DNA from: Comamonadaceae bacterium
GTDB taxonomy: Bacteria; Pseudomonadota; Gammaproteobacteria; Burkholderiales; Burkholderiaceae_C
Assembly (NCBI GenBank): GCA_947447985.1
Contig: CANFLX010000023.1
Coordinates: 1-38,947, forward strand
DNA: 38,947 nucleotides
Direction: 5' to 3'
The translations under genes were made by a program, and so were the position numbers. This document shows positions 15,824 through 24,563 of this stretch, piece after piece (within the stretch, counting starts at the first letter, position 1; each line of letters starts with the position of its first letter). Below the pieces are notes generated by a model. The model was not told the DNA's origin and did no database searches. It saw nothing but the letters and a program-made list of their open reading frames with translations.

Positions 15824-17404
15824 TTATTTCGGCAACAGGGCCCAGAGCTGGGTCTTGTCCACCGGGCAGCCCAGGGCCTCAAAGCGGGCCTTGGTTTTGA
15901 GGTTGAGCACATAGGGCAGATAGTCACCCATCACCTCTTTTTCGGTGCCAGGCTTGGTCACGGCAAACCAGCTGTGCTTAAAGCTCTCATGCACCTGGGT
16001 GTGGCGGTTGATGACCGATGCATAGTTGGGCGAGCCCCCCACCATGCCGTCGCCATTGCCCATGTCAATCCAGGCCACGCCGCACTGCGGGGTGGCGTTG
16101 CTGGGGCGGTCTTGCTGGCTGGCAATGACCAGCGCGTAGCGACCCTCAGCGTCTGCACTGGCTGCCAATTGTTCGTCGTAAATACAGTCGGGCGTGGTTG
16201 CAGCGGTCAAAGAGCCTGCGGTGCACACCGAGGAGTAGCGCATGTCGTAGTCGGCGCTATTGTCTTTGTCGCCGTGCCAGGTTTTCGGGCTCTTGGGAAG
16301 CTTGGCCGTGAGCACATAGACCTCGCCAAAATTGCGGCTCAGCGTGACGTAGCCGTAGCGCGTGACCTTGTTGCTCCACCAGCCGCCCACCATCTCGGGG
16401 TTCTTGCTCGAGAGCAGGGGGAAGAACATGTCTGCCACCACTTGTTTGCGGTTGAAGAAGGATTGCAAGGGGCGTACCTCGGCGTCTTTGGCGCCCACAT
16501 TGGCCGTGTCTATCCACGGCAAGTGGGTGAGCAGCACCCAGGCACGCGGGTCGACCGAACTGGGCAATTGCTTGCCGCGCATGGGGGCCATGGTGGCCGC
16601 GCACGCGGCGTCGCCCTCTACGGCGTTGCCATCCGCGGTTTGGTAGGACACCGCTGGCAGGGCGACCCCGCCCAGGTAATCGGCGCTCAGGTCGGGCACG
16701 TAGTTGCGCATCCACAGGTAGACCTCGTTGCCCGCGTCAGCGTTGGTGTACAGGGTGTTGGGCGGGCGCGGGCTGGCCGGTTTTCCGTTGACGATGGTGA
16801 AGGTGTAGCGGCGGTTCTTGGCGTCGCGCGGCACACCCGGCAAAAAGGGATTGACCGAGCCTGCATCGGGCTGAATCTCGACATCGTTGAGCGAATCCTG
16901 GGGTTCGCCGCGCGGGTTGTAGGTGTTGAAGTTCCAGTGCCGCATGTGCGGAAACTCCCCCTTGAGGATCACCTTGGCACCTTCAGCGATCTTGAGCGCA
17001 GTGGGCACATAGGTGGTGGCGGTGTCCGGAAACTGGTTTTCCCAGGAAAAGGAGTTGGCATCGTTGGTAAACACGCCGCTGCGTGCACGCGGCCCCGGCC
17101 AGAAGCAGGAGCGCAGCGCCAAATTGCTCTTTTGGTTGGCGGCCGTGTGAATGTCCATGGGCTTCTCAGGGGGCATGGGCGGCGCAATCCGGCCGCGGCC
17201 GGCGCTGTCCACCACATAGCCCGTGTCACTGGGCTTGGGGCTGCCGTCGGCCGCGCCCTGGCCCATCTCAAAACTGCGGTAGTGGGGGCGCACGATGCTG
17301 GGGTCGTCGTGTGCGAGCCGTTGGGTGGCCCACCACACGGCGAGGGCCAGCAGGGCGAACAGTGCCAGCAACAGCACACCAAGGCGTTTCAGTCGTTTTT
17401 TCAT
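15824..17404 (-). CDS. Membrane-anchored or exported protein of unknown function
   Basis: 526 residues from ATG 17404. An N-terminal basic, hydrophobic segment (LGVLLLALFALLALAVWW) is a signal anchor. The rest appears periplasmic: GEFPHMRHWNFNTYNPRGEP, then DVEIQPDAGSVNPFLPG, and a C-terminal WIDMGNGDGMVGGSPN. The block around HMRHWNFNTYNPRG resembles one seen in exported proteins of environmental bacteria with no assigned role. Cysteines at several mature positions may pair. It follows rubredoxin by 43 bases on the same strand, third in line after a desaturase-like enzyme, so it may serve the same hydrophobic substrate outside the inner membrane. A longer plus-strand frame over the same bases is a GC shadow. 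Confidence 0.7.
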   Translation of the reverse strand: MKKRLKRLGVLLLALFALLALAVWWATQRLAHDDPSIVRPHYRSFEMGQGAADGSPKPSDTGYVVDSAGRGRIAPPMPPEKPMDIHTAANQKSNLALRSCFWPGPRARSGVFTNDANSFSWENQFPDTATTYVPTALKIAEGAKVILKGEFPHMRHWNFNTYNPRGEPQDSLNDVEIQPDAGSVNPFLPGVPRDAKNRRYTFTIVNGKPASPRPPNTLYTNADAGNEVYLWMRNYVPDLSADYLGGVALPAVSYQTADGNAVEGDAACAATMAPMRGKQLPSSVDPRAWVLLTHLPWIDTANVGAKDAEVRPLQSFFNRKQVVADMFFPLLSSKNPEMVGGWWSNKVTRYGYVTLSRNFGEVYVLTAKLPKSPKTWHGDKDNSADYDMRYSSVCTAGSLTAATTPDCIYDEQLAASADAEGRYALVIASQQDRPSNATPQCGVAWIDMGNGDGMVGGSPNYASVINRHTQVHESFKHSWFAVTKPGTEKEVMGDYLPYVLNLKTKARFEALGCPVDKTQLWALLPK

Positions 17405-17447
17405 GAATGTCTCTTCTTTGTTGTTGAGGGGCACGCAGCGCTGCGCT

Positions 17448-17612
17448 TCAGTCTTCGATGAGGTGAAAGTCCGACTTCATGGCGCCGCACTCAGGGCAAG
17501 ACCAGTCGTCGGGCAAATCCTCAAACGTGGTGTTGGGCGCAATGCCGGTGTCGGGGTCTCCCAGCGCTTCATCGTAAACGTGGGCGCAGTAGGCGCAGCG
17601 GTACTTTTTCAT
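17448..17612 (-). CDS. Rubredoxin
   Basis: 54 residues from ATG 17612. One-iron site ligands are CAYC near the start and CPEC in WSCPECGAM, with the usual [20 protein letters not shown] between them. A small cytoplasmic electron carrier. It lies 19 bases after the desaturase-like gene on the same strand, so it is the likely electron donor for that di-iron enzyme, as rubredoxin is for alkane hydroxylases. No rubredoxin reductase is in the window. Confidence 0.95.
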   Translation of the reverse strand: MKKYRCAYCAHVYDEALGDPDTGIAPNTTFEDLPDDWSCPECGAMKSDFHLIED

Positions 17613-17631
17613 ACAAACCTTGGTGGATGAT

Positions 17632-18582
17632 TCAGGTGGACCCCAGCGCCGTGGTGCCGCCAGGGTGCAGGGTGGGAACCACAGCAAAACCATGCTGAAT
17701 GCGCAGGTCGCGGGCGCGCAGTTCGGGCTCCATCAAACTCCAGACCTTGCGGTGGTTGTAAGAAGGCGTGGTGGGCCAGAGGTGGTGAATCAAATGGTAG
17801 TTGTGCCATTGCATCAGCACGTCGAGCACAGGCTCGTGGCCGATTCGCACCGTGGTGCCCGCCGTCAGGTTGTCATGGCTGGAGGCGGCAGTCGTGATGT
17901 GTTGTAACTGGCCATGTTCGTCGCCATCGAGGTGGGGCAGCCAGAGAAAGACAAAGCCGATCAGGGCGGTGGTGATACGCGCCGGAATCAACCACAGCAT
18001 GAGCACTTCCAGCCCGTAGCCGAGGTAGGTCAAACCGCCCGCGACAGCGAGGGTGGCAAAGGCCAGCGGCAGCGTGTCTTTGAGTGTTTTGATGCCGCGC
18101 GGGTCGCCCGAGCGCAGGTTGTAGACCACATACGACAGGTCAAACGTCATCCAGCGCAGCACGATGTTCCACCACGGCCCGTGGGTGTAGTGGTCGGGGT
18201 CTTTGGCGTCGTTGGTGAAGCGGTGGTGGATCATGTGGGAGTAGCGAAAGGTGCTCAGCGACACCTGCGGCGCGATCACCAGCAAGGCCAGGCGCCCCAT
18301 CCAATCATTGAGTTGGACATGGGACGACGCACTGCGGTGGGTCGCGTCATGGGCGACATGGAACACCGGGTACATGAACACGACATTGAGCAAACTGGCG
18401 CCCCAGAGCGGCACGTGATGGTTCAGGGCCAAGAGGTCTGTGCCGATGACGCCGCCCAGGATAAACACCAACACGGCCAGCGTGGGCCAGGCAATTGGCG
18501 GGGGGTTGGTGAGGCGGTACAAGGCGGCGCGCTTGTCTGGCGGGACCGCGACTGGCGTTTTGGAGGATGCATTGGAGGACAT
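17632..18582 (-). CDS. Membrane fatty-acid desaturase / hydroxylase family protein
   Basis: 316 residues with several membrane segments (for example [19 protein letters not shown]). The histidine boxes of membrane di-iron enzymes are present: HDATH, HMIHH and, near the C-terminus, [11 protein letters not shown]. The spacing fits the fatty-acid desaturase superfamily, which also contains carotene hydroxylases and relatives of alkane monooxygenases. Together with rubredoxin downstream it should oxidise a lipid-like substrate with O2. Which substrate, and whether desaturation or hydroxylation, cannot be read from sequence. First gene of the operon, divergent from an AraC-type regulator. Confidence 0.87.
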   Translation of the reverse strand: MSSNASSKTPVAVPPDKRAALYRLTNPPPIAWPTLAVLVFILGGVIGTDLLALNHHVPLWGASLLNVVFMYPVFHVAHDATHRSASSHVQLNDWMGRLALLVIAPQVSLSTFRYSHMIHHRFTNDAKDPDHYTHGPWWNIVLRWMTFDLSYVVYNLRSGDPRGIKTLKDTLPLAFATLAVAGGLTYLGYGLEVLMLWLIPARITTALIGFVFLWLPHLDGDEHGQLQHITTAASSHDNLTAGTTVRIGHEPVLDVLMQWHNYHLIHHLWPTTPSYNHRKVWSLMEPELRARDLRIQHGFAVVPTLHPGGTTALGST

Positions 18583-18695
18583 GGTGGGGCTGTCTCTTCT
18601 CGGGTGCAGCGGCTTCTGGCGCCGCGTGCGGGTTGTTGTTTGTTGCTCGTTGGAAACCGCATTGTCAAGACGCCCTGCATTTCTGAAAGCTCCCC

Positions 18696-18724
18696 AGGTG
18701 ACACATTTTCCTCATTAGGTGACA
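18696..18724 (+). promoter_or_regulatory. Two AGGTGACA direct repeats, likely AraC-type operator
   Basis: AGGTGACA at 18696-18703 and 18717-18724, exactly 21 bp start to start, in the 185-200 base gap between the divergent desaturase and regulator genes. Two direct half-sites two helical turns apart are the classic AraC-family arrangement. Confidence 0.6.
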
Positions 18725-18782
18725 ATCGCTGCATGGGGCACCGTGCCCCTCCACAGACAAAGCTTGCATGGAGTTGAACAAG

Positions 18783-19781
18783 ATGTCCGTCCCCCTGGCC
18801 TGGCGTGAAGGCCTTGTGCATTCGGCCTATGTGCGCATGGCCATCGCCCTGACCGAGGGCATGGGACTCAGCAGTCCGATCCCCAAGCCCGAAGGCGGGC
18901 GGATGATGGCTTTGCAAGAGGTGGTGCCCTTGCTGGAGGTGCTGGGCGTGGCGCACAAGCCTGGTCTGGGCATTGCGCTGGGCACCCTGATTCCAGCCTC
19001 TGCCCACGGTGCGATGGGCTATGCCGTGGTATCGAGCCAGACCATTGGCCAGGCCCTGGAAACCCTGGCGCGGCTCACGCCCATGCGCAACCGCATGTTC
19101 GCTTACGAGTACGTCCGTTTGCCGACGGAGAGCGTTTTAAGCATCACCCGGCGCATGGACTTGGGACCGTACCGGGACTTCTGCGAAATCGGGACGGCGG
19201 TGTCGGTGTTCAAAATGATTCAGTCCGTGGCGGGCGACGCGGCCGCAAGCCAGATGCGGTTTGACGCCCATTGGGCCATGGCGCTGGACCTGGGTGTACC
19301 CATGCAGGTGCGACTTGGACAAACCGTGACGGCCTTGCGCGTGCCGACCGAGATTGCGAATGTGGCCTCACCCACCGCCGACGCCAAGTTGTTTGCCAGT
19401 GCCTGCCGCAGCTGCGAGGAAGAACTGCGCCTGCTCGATGGCAGCATGGTGCAACGCCTGCGCGCCCTGATGCCGGACGCCCACCAGCACTGGCCAAGCC
19501 TCAAGGAAGCGGCCGCACAGTTTGCAATGTCCAGCCGAACCCTGATGCGGCGTTTGAGCGCCGAAGGGTTTACTTACCAAGGCCTGCAAGACGAAGCCAA
19601 GCGTGAGTTGGCCTGCTGGTACCTGACCCATACCGCCATGCCCATGAGCGGCATCGCTGAAAAGCTGGGTTTTGTCGACGACACCAATTTCAGCCGGAGC
19701 TTTCGGCGCTGGAAAAACACCACGCCGCTGGACTACCGCAAGGCGACCAAAGCGTCCGCCAATGGAATCGCAGGCCCTTAA
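18783..19781 (+). CDS. AraC-family transcriptional regulator
   Basis: 332 residues from ATG 18783, preferred because GGAG lies 9 bases upstream; ATG 18768 adds five residues. The N-terminal domain (about 15-195) is the arabinose-binding-like type of OruR/AlkR-like regulators. The C-terminal AraC HTH pair occupies about 235-325: AAAQFAMSSRTLMRRLSAEG and SGIAEKLGFVDDTNFSRSFR, followed by RWKNTTPLDYRK. It is divergent from the desaturase-rubredoxin operon and probably activates it when a lipophilic inducer is present. Its stop TTAA is shared with the converging ModA-like gene. Confidence 0.92.
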   Translation: MSVPLAWREGLVHSAYVRMAIALTEGMGLSSPIPKPEGGRMMALQEVVPLLEVLGVAHKPGLGIALGTLIPASAHGAMGYAVVSSQTIGQALETLARLTPMRNRMFAYEYVRLPTESVLSITRRMDLGPYRDFCEIGTAVSVFKMIQSVAGDAAASQMRFDAHWAMALDLGVPMQVRLGQTVTALRVPTEIANVASPTADAKLFASACRSCEEELRLLDGSMVQRLRALMPDAHQHWPSLKEAAAQFAMSSRTLMRRLSAEGFTYQGLQDEAKRELACWYLTHTAMPMSGIAEKLGFVDDTNFSRSFRRWKNTTPLDYRKATKASANGIAGP

Positions 19782-20566
19782 GGCGCCGCAAAACCCTGGG
19801 CAACAAACACGGCTTGCGCGCGGGGCCCGCTGACAAAAGTCATGAAGTCGCGGGCCGCGGCCACGTCACGCGCTTGCCCGCCCAAAGCGATCACGTAGGT
19901 GGTGATCTTTTGCAGCGCGTCGGGCAAGGGCCCCACCAGCTTGGCGCCTTTGACCGGCAAAATTTCGGTGATTTGCTGGATGCCCAGTTCGATGTCTCCA
20001 CGGGCCACCGGTTCGACCACAAACCCGACGTCCCCCAGGGTGGTCTTTGCCTTGACCTGCTCTGCAATTCCCAATTGCTCCAGCACCGCGGCGAAATGCT
20101 TGCCGCTGGTGCCTTTGGTGGGGTCCATATAGGTCAGAGATTTGGCATTGAGCAAGGTCTGGCGCAGAGCGGCAGGCGTGGAAACGTCCGGCACGGGCGC
20201 ACCCTCCCGGATAGCAATGCCCACCCCCACGCGGCCAATCGGCGTGGTGCTCTGGGGGGCTGACCAGCCATTCTTTTCGACGTTCGCAGCCACGTCCTGG
20301 CTGATGACCAGCACATCGGGCCGCCCGCCATCGCCCAGTCGTTTGACCAGCACACCCACGGGTGCGAATTCCACTTTGACGGTGTTGCCCGAGGATTTTT
20401 GGTAGTCCTGGATCAGCTGTGTCAGAGGCGTTTGCGCCGCGCCGGCGCTCCAGACCACGATGTCGCCCGCCTGGGCTGCCATTGCGAGCAAGGCAGCGCA
20501 TGCGCCGCTTGCCAGGCCGCGCGCGAGTTTCATGGTGATGAATCGGTGAATTGCAGTGGTTCTCAT
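19778..20566 (-). CDS. ModA-like periplasmic substrate-binding protein
   Basis: 262 residues; AAGGA lies before the ATG at 20566. A signal peptide (ACAALLAMAAQAGD) precedes IVVWSAGAAQTPLTQLIQDY, PDVLVISQDVAANVEKNGW and YMDPTKGTSGKHFAAVLEQL, typical of the molybdate-binding ModA family. The order of blocks fits ModA, but the anion ligands cannot be confirmed by eye. It follows the molybdenum hydroxylase genes by 60 bases on the same strand, with no ModB or ModC nearby. It may capture molybdate for the enzyme or instead bind the enzyme's substrate or another oxyanion. Shares its last four bases with the AraC-type gene. Confidence 0.8.
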   Translation of the reverse strand: MRTTAIHRFITMKLARGLASGACAALLAMAAQAGDIVVWSAGAAQTPLTQLIQDYQKSSGNTVKVEFAPVGVLVKRLGDGGRPDVLVISQDVAANVEKNGWSAPQSTTPIGRVGVGIAIREGAPVPDVSTPAALRQTLLNAKSLTYMDPTKGTSGKHFAAVLEQLGIAEQVKAKTTLGDVGFVVEPVARGDIELGIQQITEILPVKGAKLVGPLPDALQKITTYVIALGGQARDVAAARDFMTFVSGPRAQAVFVAQGFAAP

Positions 20567-20626
20567 GAATGCCAGTCCTTGTGGGGGGTGTGGTGGGTCA
20601 ATCGTTGTGGCTGGGCCATTGCCGGG

Positions 20627-22843
20627 TCAGGCCAAAGTAAAGCCGTCGTGGCTAAAGGGCATCCGGCGCAAGCGGACCCCCGTGGCTGCGGCAATTCCAT
20701 TGGCAATGGCCGGTGTGATCGGCGCATAAGGCGGCTCGCCCATGCCGCCCCAACTGTCGCCACCCGTGGGGACCAGCACCGCTTGGATGCGCGGCGTCTG
20801 GCGCAGTTGCATCAGCGGGTAGTCCTGCAAATTGTTTTGGACCACACGGCCGTCTTGCAGGTTGATTTCGCTCATGAACATCGTGGTCAGCGCATAAATC
20901 ACGTTGCCTTCAATTTGTGCCCGAGCCGAATCGATATTGGCCACATGGCCCGGGTCCACAGCGACCGTCACGCTGTGCACGGTGACAGCCTTTTGAGGGC
21001 TGACGGACAACTCCACAATGCAGGCGGCAAAACTGCCATAGGCATCTTGCATTGCCAATCCTTGAAAGCGGCCTTGGCTTAATGTCCCGCGCCAGTTTCC
21101 TGCCTTGGCCACGGCTTCCAGCACCTTGCGGTCGCGGCTGTCGGGCTCCAGCAATTCAATGCGTGCGGCCCATGGATCTTTGCCAGCGGTTTTGAAAACC
21201 TCATCCAAAAAGCATTCGCGTGCAAACGGATTTTGCGAGTGGTAGACCGAACGCCAAAAGCCAACGGGTACGTTGAGGTGGCAAATACCGTGGCGCACAT
21301 CCAGATTCGCCACTTGGTAGGGCATGTCGTGAAAGGCTTCGGCCGCCTGAAAGTCGCGCCCCTCCTTGATCGATGCCGGCCGGAGTTTCTCCAAGATGGA
21401 CTGTGACGCAATGCGCGCTTGCCAAGCGCTTAATTTGCCCGCTTTGTCCACCACCGCGCGTTGACGGTACAGGGCCGCGGGGCGGTAAAAGTCATGCTGC
21501 ATGTCTTCTTCGCGCGACCACAACAGCTTCACGGGTGTTGCAGGCAACTCTTTGGCGATCTGCATGGCTTGGCGCACATAGTCTTGCGATGCGCCGCGCC
21601 GGCCAAACCCGCCGCCCAAATAGGGCCGGTGTACGGTGATGTTTTGCAGCGGAACACCCAGAGTTTTTGCTGCTTCAGCCTGGGTGGCTTCTGCGTTTTG
21701 GGTGGGCGCCCACACTTCTGCTTGATCACCGTGCACCAGGGCTGTGCAGTTTTGCGGCTCCAGGGTGAAATGGTTCAGGTAGGGCGTGAAGTAGTCGGCT
21801 TCAATCACTTGGGCCTCTGCCCCCGCCGATGCCAAAGCGGCGTCGAAGTTGCCGTCCGTGCGCATGACTTTGGCATCTGCAATGCCTGCTTCCAACACCT
21901 TCATCACGCCCGCGTCGTTGAGCCTGTCGCCGCCCTTATAGTCCCACACCACTTTCAGCGATTTGAGCGCCTGTTGGGCGCGCCACCAGTTGTCCGCGAC
22001 CACTGCCACAAAGTCGGGGCCTGAAACCACTTTCTTCACGCCCCGGCGGTTCATCACCGCCGAGGCGTCAAATGACGCGGGCGATCCGCCAAACACCGGG
22101 CATTGCACCAAGGCGGCATACACCATTCCTGGCAGTCGTACGTCGATACCGTAAACGGCACTTCCATTGGATTTGGCGGGAATGTCAAAGCGTTGCAGAG
22201 GCTGACCAATGAGGGTCCATTGAGACGGCAACTTCAGGGTGATGTTGTCAGGTACTTTTTGGGCGGAGGCCGCTTGCGCGAGTTCGCCATAGGAGGCGCT
22301 GCGTTTGCTGGCGGCGTGGCTGACTTTGCCGAGCTTGGCGCTCAGTTCGCTGGCAGCGACGCCCCAGCGCTGAGCGGCGGCGGCTTTGAGCATTTCGCGC
22401 GCTGTGGCTCCCGCTTTGCGCATCACAAGTTGTGAGTCTCGGGTGCCACGACTGCCGCCGGTGGCAAACGTCAGGTACACCTTGCCGCGTGCTTGGTGCT
22501 CGTTGACCGAGGCAAATTCCATGCGCACATCCTCCCAGCGGCATTCCAGTTCTTCGGCCAGCATCATCGGCAGGCTGGTGCTGGTGCCTTGTCCCATCTC
22601 CGCACGTGCCACTTCGCAAATCACCTGGTTGTCCGGCGTGATCCGGATCCAGGCGTTGATGTCCACTGCGCCAGGGTGTGGGCCGTCAGTGGCCAGTTTG
22701 TCAGCGATTGCCGGCGGCAGATAAAAGCCCAGGCTGAAGGCGCCAGCGCCAGCCGCGCTGTGTTGCAGAAAGCGGCGTCGCGATGGGTTCGCAGACGTGG
22801 TACCAAGGGGGCTGTCGACGGAACGGGTGGGCGGGCGGTTCAT
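20627..22843 (-). CDS. Molybdopterin-binding subunit of a xanthine-oxidase-family dehydrogenase (IorB-like)
   Basis: 738 residues; AAGGAG precedes the ATG. A twin-arginine signal (SRRRFLQHSAAGAGAF) exports the folded cofactor enzyme. MoCo-binding blocks include RAEMGQGTSTSLPMMLAEEL, GGGFGRRGASQDYVRQA and near the end GGDSWGGMGEPPYAPI. It fits the isoquinoline 1-oxidoreductase beta/aldehyde dehydrogenase group, in which the large subunit is periplasmic and pairs with a separate 2Fe-2S subunit. It should hydroxylate or oxidise an aldehyde or N-heterocycle. Its partner lies 12 bases upstream. No cytochrome subunit or XdhC maturation factor is in the window. Confidence 0.92.
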   Translation of the reverse strand: MNRPPTRSVDSPLGTTSANPSRRRFLQHSAAGAGAFSLGFYLPPAIADKLATDGPHPGAVDINAWIRITPDNQVICEVARAEMGQGTSTSLPMMLAEELECRWEDVRMEFASVNEHQARGKVYLTFATGGSRGTRDSQLVMRKAGATAREMLKAAAAQRWGVAASELSAKLGKVSHAASKRSASYGELAQAASAQKVPDNITLKLPSQWTLIGQPLQRFDIPAKSNGSAVYGIDVRLPGMVYAALVQCPVFGGSPASFDASAVMNRRGVKKVVSGPDFVAVVADNWWRAQQALKSLKVVWDYKGGDRLNDAGVMKVLEAGIADAKVMRTDGNFDAALASAGAEAQVIEADYFTPYLNHFTLEPQNCTALVHGDQAEVWAPTQNAEATQAEAAKTLGVPLQNITVHRPYLGGGFGRRGASQDYVRQAMQIAKELPATPVKLLWSREEDMQHDFYRPAALYRQRAVVDKAGKLSAWQARIASQSILEKLRPASIKEGRDFQAAEAFHDMPYQVANLDVRHGICHLNVPVGFWRSVYHSQNPFARECFLDEVFKTAGKDPWAARIELLEPDSRDRKVLEAVAKAGNWRGTLSQGRFQGLAMQDAYGSFAACIVELSVSPQKAVTVHSVTVAVDPGHVANIDSARAQIEGNVIYALTTMFMSEINLQDGRVVQNNLQDYPLMQLRQTPRIQAVLVPTGGDSWGGMGEPPYAPITPAIANGIAAATGVRLRRMPFSHDGFTLA

Positions 22844-22855
22844 GGCGTGTGCTCC

Positions 22856-23293
22856 TTAGATCTTGGCCGCAGCGTGGATGGCGGCCTTGATGCGTGGATA
22901 GGTGCCACATCGGCATAAATTGGTGATGGCCGCGTCGATATCCGCGTCGCTGGGGTGGGGTTTGCGCGCCAGCAAGGCGGTGGCTGCCATCAACATGCCC
23001 GACTGGCAGTAGCCGCATTGGGGCACTTGCTTGGCGATCCAGGCCTTTTGCAGTGCGGACTTGCCGCCCAGGCCTTCGATCGTGGTGACTTTGCGACCCA
23101 CCGCCGCACCACTGGGAATGCTGCAAGAGCGCACGGGTTCACCATCCAACAGCACGGTGCAAGCGCCGCATTGGGCCACCCCGCAGCCAAACTTGGTGCC
23201 GGTAAGACCGACTTCATCGCGAATCGCCCACAGCAAGGGCATTTCGGTTTCAATTGCCAGGTCCACAGTCTTGCCGTTGATTTTCAGTTGCAT
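22856..23293 (-). CDS. 2Fe-2S subunit of the molybdenum hydroxylase (IorA-like)
   Basis: 145 residues from ATG 23293 (GGAG upstream). Plant-type ferredoxin ligands occur in [16 protein letters not shown] and a later C. The second helical cluster has QCGYCQSGM and [10 protein letters not shown]. This is the usual small subunit that passes electrons from the molybdenum centre. It has no signal peptide of its own, so it is probably carried out with the Tat-exported large subunit. First gene of the operon that continues to the ModA-like gene. Confidence 0.94.
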   Translation of the reverse strand: MQLKINGKTVDLAIETEMPLLWAIRDEVGLTGTKFGCGVAQCGACTVLLDGEPVRSCSIPSGAAVGRKVTTIEGLGGKSALQKAWIAKQVPQCGYCQSGMLMAATALLARKPHPSDADIDAAITNLCRCGTYPRIKAAIHAAAKI

Positions 23294-23437
23294 GGGCGTT
23301 CTCCAGCGCAGGGGGGCGAGCTCCTAAGTGGGAGCGCGGTCGATTATGCGTTCTGTGGGTGAATCGTGCGTTGCCGATAGCCCGTCCGAAATGTATGGGA
23401 CAATTTTTGAATAACAACCCCCATGGAGACTCCGACT

Positions 23438-24277
23438 ATGCCGATTTTCTCAATCCGCAAAATGCTGCCCCTGTTGATGCTTTGGGTGCTTGCCGCCCTG
23501 AGTCCTACCGCGTGGGCCCAAAGCGGTGCCGTGCAAGTGCAGTGGCTGGGGCAGTCGGCCATGAAAATCACCACCCCCGGCGGCAAGGTGATCGTGATTG
23601 ATCCCTGGTTAATCGCCAACCCCAAGACGCCGCCGGAATTTAAAAAACTCGAAGCGCTTGGCAAAGTCGATCTCATTTTGGTCAGCCATGCCCATGCAGA
23701 CCACATGGCCGATGCGCCCGCCTTGGCGCTGATGCACAAAGCGCCGGTCTACGCCCCTGCAGGCCTGGCCGACTCCTTTACGACCTTGGGCGTGCTGCCC
23801 CCGGAGCTGGCGCCTCGCTTTAACAAAGGGGGCGTTGTGTTGCCCTTCGGCGCAGAGGGCGGTATCAAAATCATTGCCACCCATGCCGAGCACAGTTCAG
23901 AGTACCGCTGGAAAAACCCCGAGACTGGCAAAGACGAAATGCGCCCGGGCGGCGAGCCCATGGGCTTCATCATTCAATTGGAAAACGGTTTCACGATCTA
24001 CCACTTGGGTGATACGGCCTTGTTCGGCGACATGAAGATGATTGGCGACTTGTACAAGCCAGATTTGATCTTTATTCCCATTGGCAGCCACTTTGTGATG
24101 CCACCGCAAGACGCGGCATTTGCAACGCGTGAACTGATCAAACCGAAGTTTGCAATCCCTGTGCACTACGGCACGAATGCGCTGCTGCGTGGCACTCCCA
24201 AGGAATACACAGACGCTTTAGGGCAGAGCAGCACCAAGGTGCTGGCGCTGGAGCCCGGTGGAATCGCGAAATTCTGA
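23438..24277 (+). CDS. Exported metallo-beta-lactamase-fold hydrolase
   Basis: 279 residues from ATG 23438, with GGAG 9 bases upstream; ATG 23423 adds five residues. The signal peptide (LWVLAALSPTAWAQ) sends it to the periplasm. The metal motif SHAHADH (His84, His86, Asp88, His89) is followed by further ligands in ATHAEHSSEY, YHLGDTALFGDM and VHYGT. The fold resembles the UlaG/UPF0173 metal-dependent hydrolases, which are normally cytoplasmic; the signal peptide is therefore notable. Substrate unknown. It is divergent from the molybdenum hydroxylase operon. Confidence 0.85.
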   Translation: MPIFSIRKMLPLLMLWVLAALSPTAWAQSGAVQVQWLGQSAMKITTPGGKVIVIDPWLIANPKTPPEFKKLEALGKVDLILVSHAHADHMADAPALALMHKAPVYAPAGLADSFTTLGVLPPELAPRFNKGGVVLPFGAEGGIKIIATHAEHSSEYRWKNPETGKDEMRPGGEPMGFIIQLENGFTIYHLGDTALFGDMKMIGDLYKPDLIFIPIGSHFVMPPQDAAFATRELIKPKFAIPVHYGTNALLRGTPKEYTDALGQSSTKVLALEPGGIAKF

Positions 24278-24309
24278 ACATCCAAGACGCCCAGCGCGCC
24301 CGTTGCCCA

Positions 24310-24438
24310 TCAATGTTGCCAGTCGTTGAGTGGCAGCAGGGAACCAGCGAATTGCCCGACGTGCTCGGGCTGGTGCAAGGCGTAACGGTGAAAAAACGCG
24401 TGATAGCACTTAGAAAAAATGGCGCTTACTTTTTCCAT
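24310..24438 (-). CDS. Predicted 42-residue small protein
   Basis: ATG 24438 with AGAGG five bases upstream and a strong promoter at the right distance. It encodes a 42-residue protein opening MEKVSAIFSKCYHAFFHRYA and ending LLPLNDWQH, with mixed aromatic, His and hydrophobic residues and one Cys. It is not membrane-spanning. The ends of the sequence look protein-like rather than random, but no family is recognised. It reads towards the MBL-fold gene and away from the M20 peptidase. Confidence 0.5.
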   Translation of the reverse strand: MEKVSAIFSKCYHAFFHRYALHQPEHVGQFAGSLLPLNDWQH

Positions 24439-24463
24439 GGTCACCTCTGTTAAAACGATATAT

Positions 24464-24496
24464 ACCGTTTATACGGTTATTCGACCTTTTTGTCAC
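24464..24496 (-). promoter_or_regulatory. Promoter of the small gene with overlapping dyad
   Basis: On the minus strand a -35 GTGACA (24491-24496), 17-base spacer and -10 TATAAA (24468-24473) make a near-consensus sigma-70 promoter. The perfect dyad ACCGT-TTAT-ACGGT (24464-24477) covers the -10, a typical repressor site. Confidence 0.65.
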
Positions 24497-24533
24497 GTGG
24501 GTTTTCCCTGTGACGGCTTTTTGTGACAAAAAG
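24486..24533. promoter_or_regulatory. CTTTTTGT half-sites between divergent genes
   Basis: A perfect 17-base palindrome CTTTTTGT-G-ACAAAAAG lies at 24517-24533, and another half-site CTTTTTGT at 24486-24493 touches the -35 of the small gene. The palindrome ends 30 bases before the M20 peptidase start, so a regulator bound here could control both directions. Confidence 0.5.
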
Positions 24534-24563
24534 GCAACGGCATCCATCCCACAGTGAACTTCA

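Noticed and set aside
15614..17461. 615-codon plus-strand open frame
   Set aside because: Lies opposite the 526-residue minus-strand gene, which has a signal anchor and operon context. The plus frame is His/Gly/Val-rich and starts inside the crotonase gene, a GC-rich antisense shadow.
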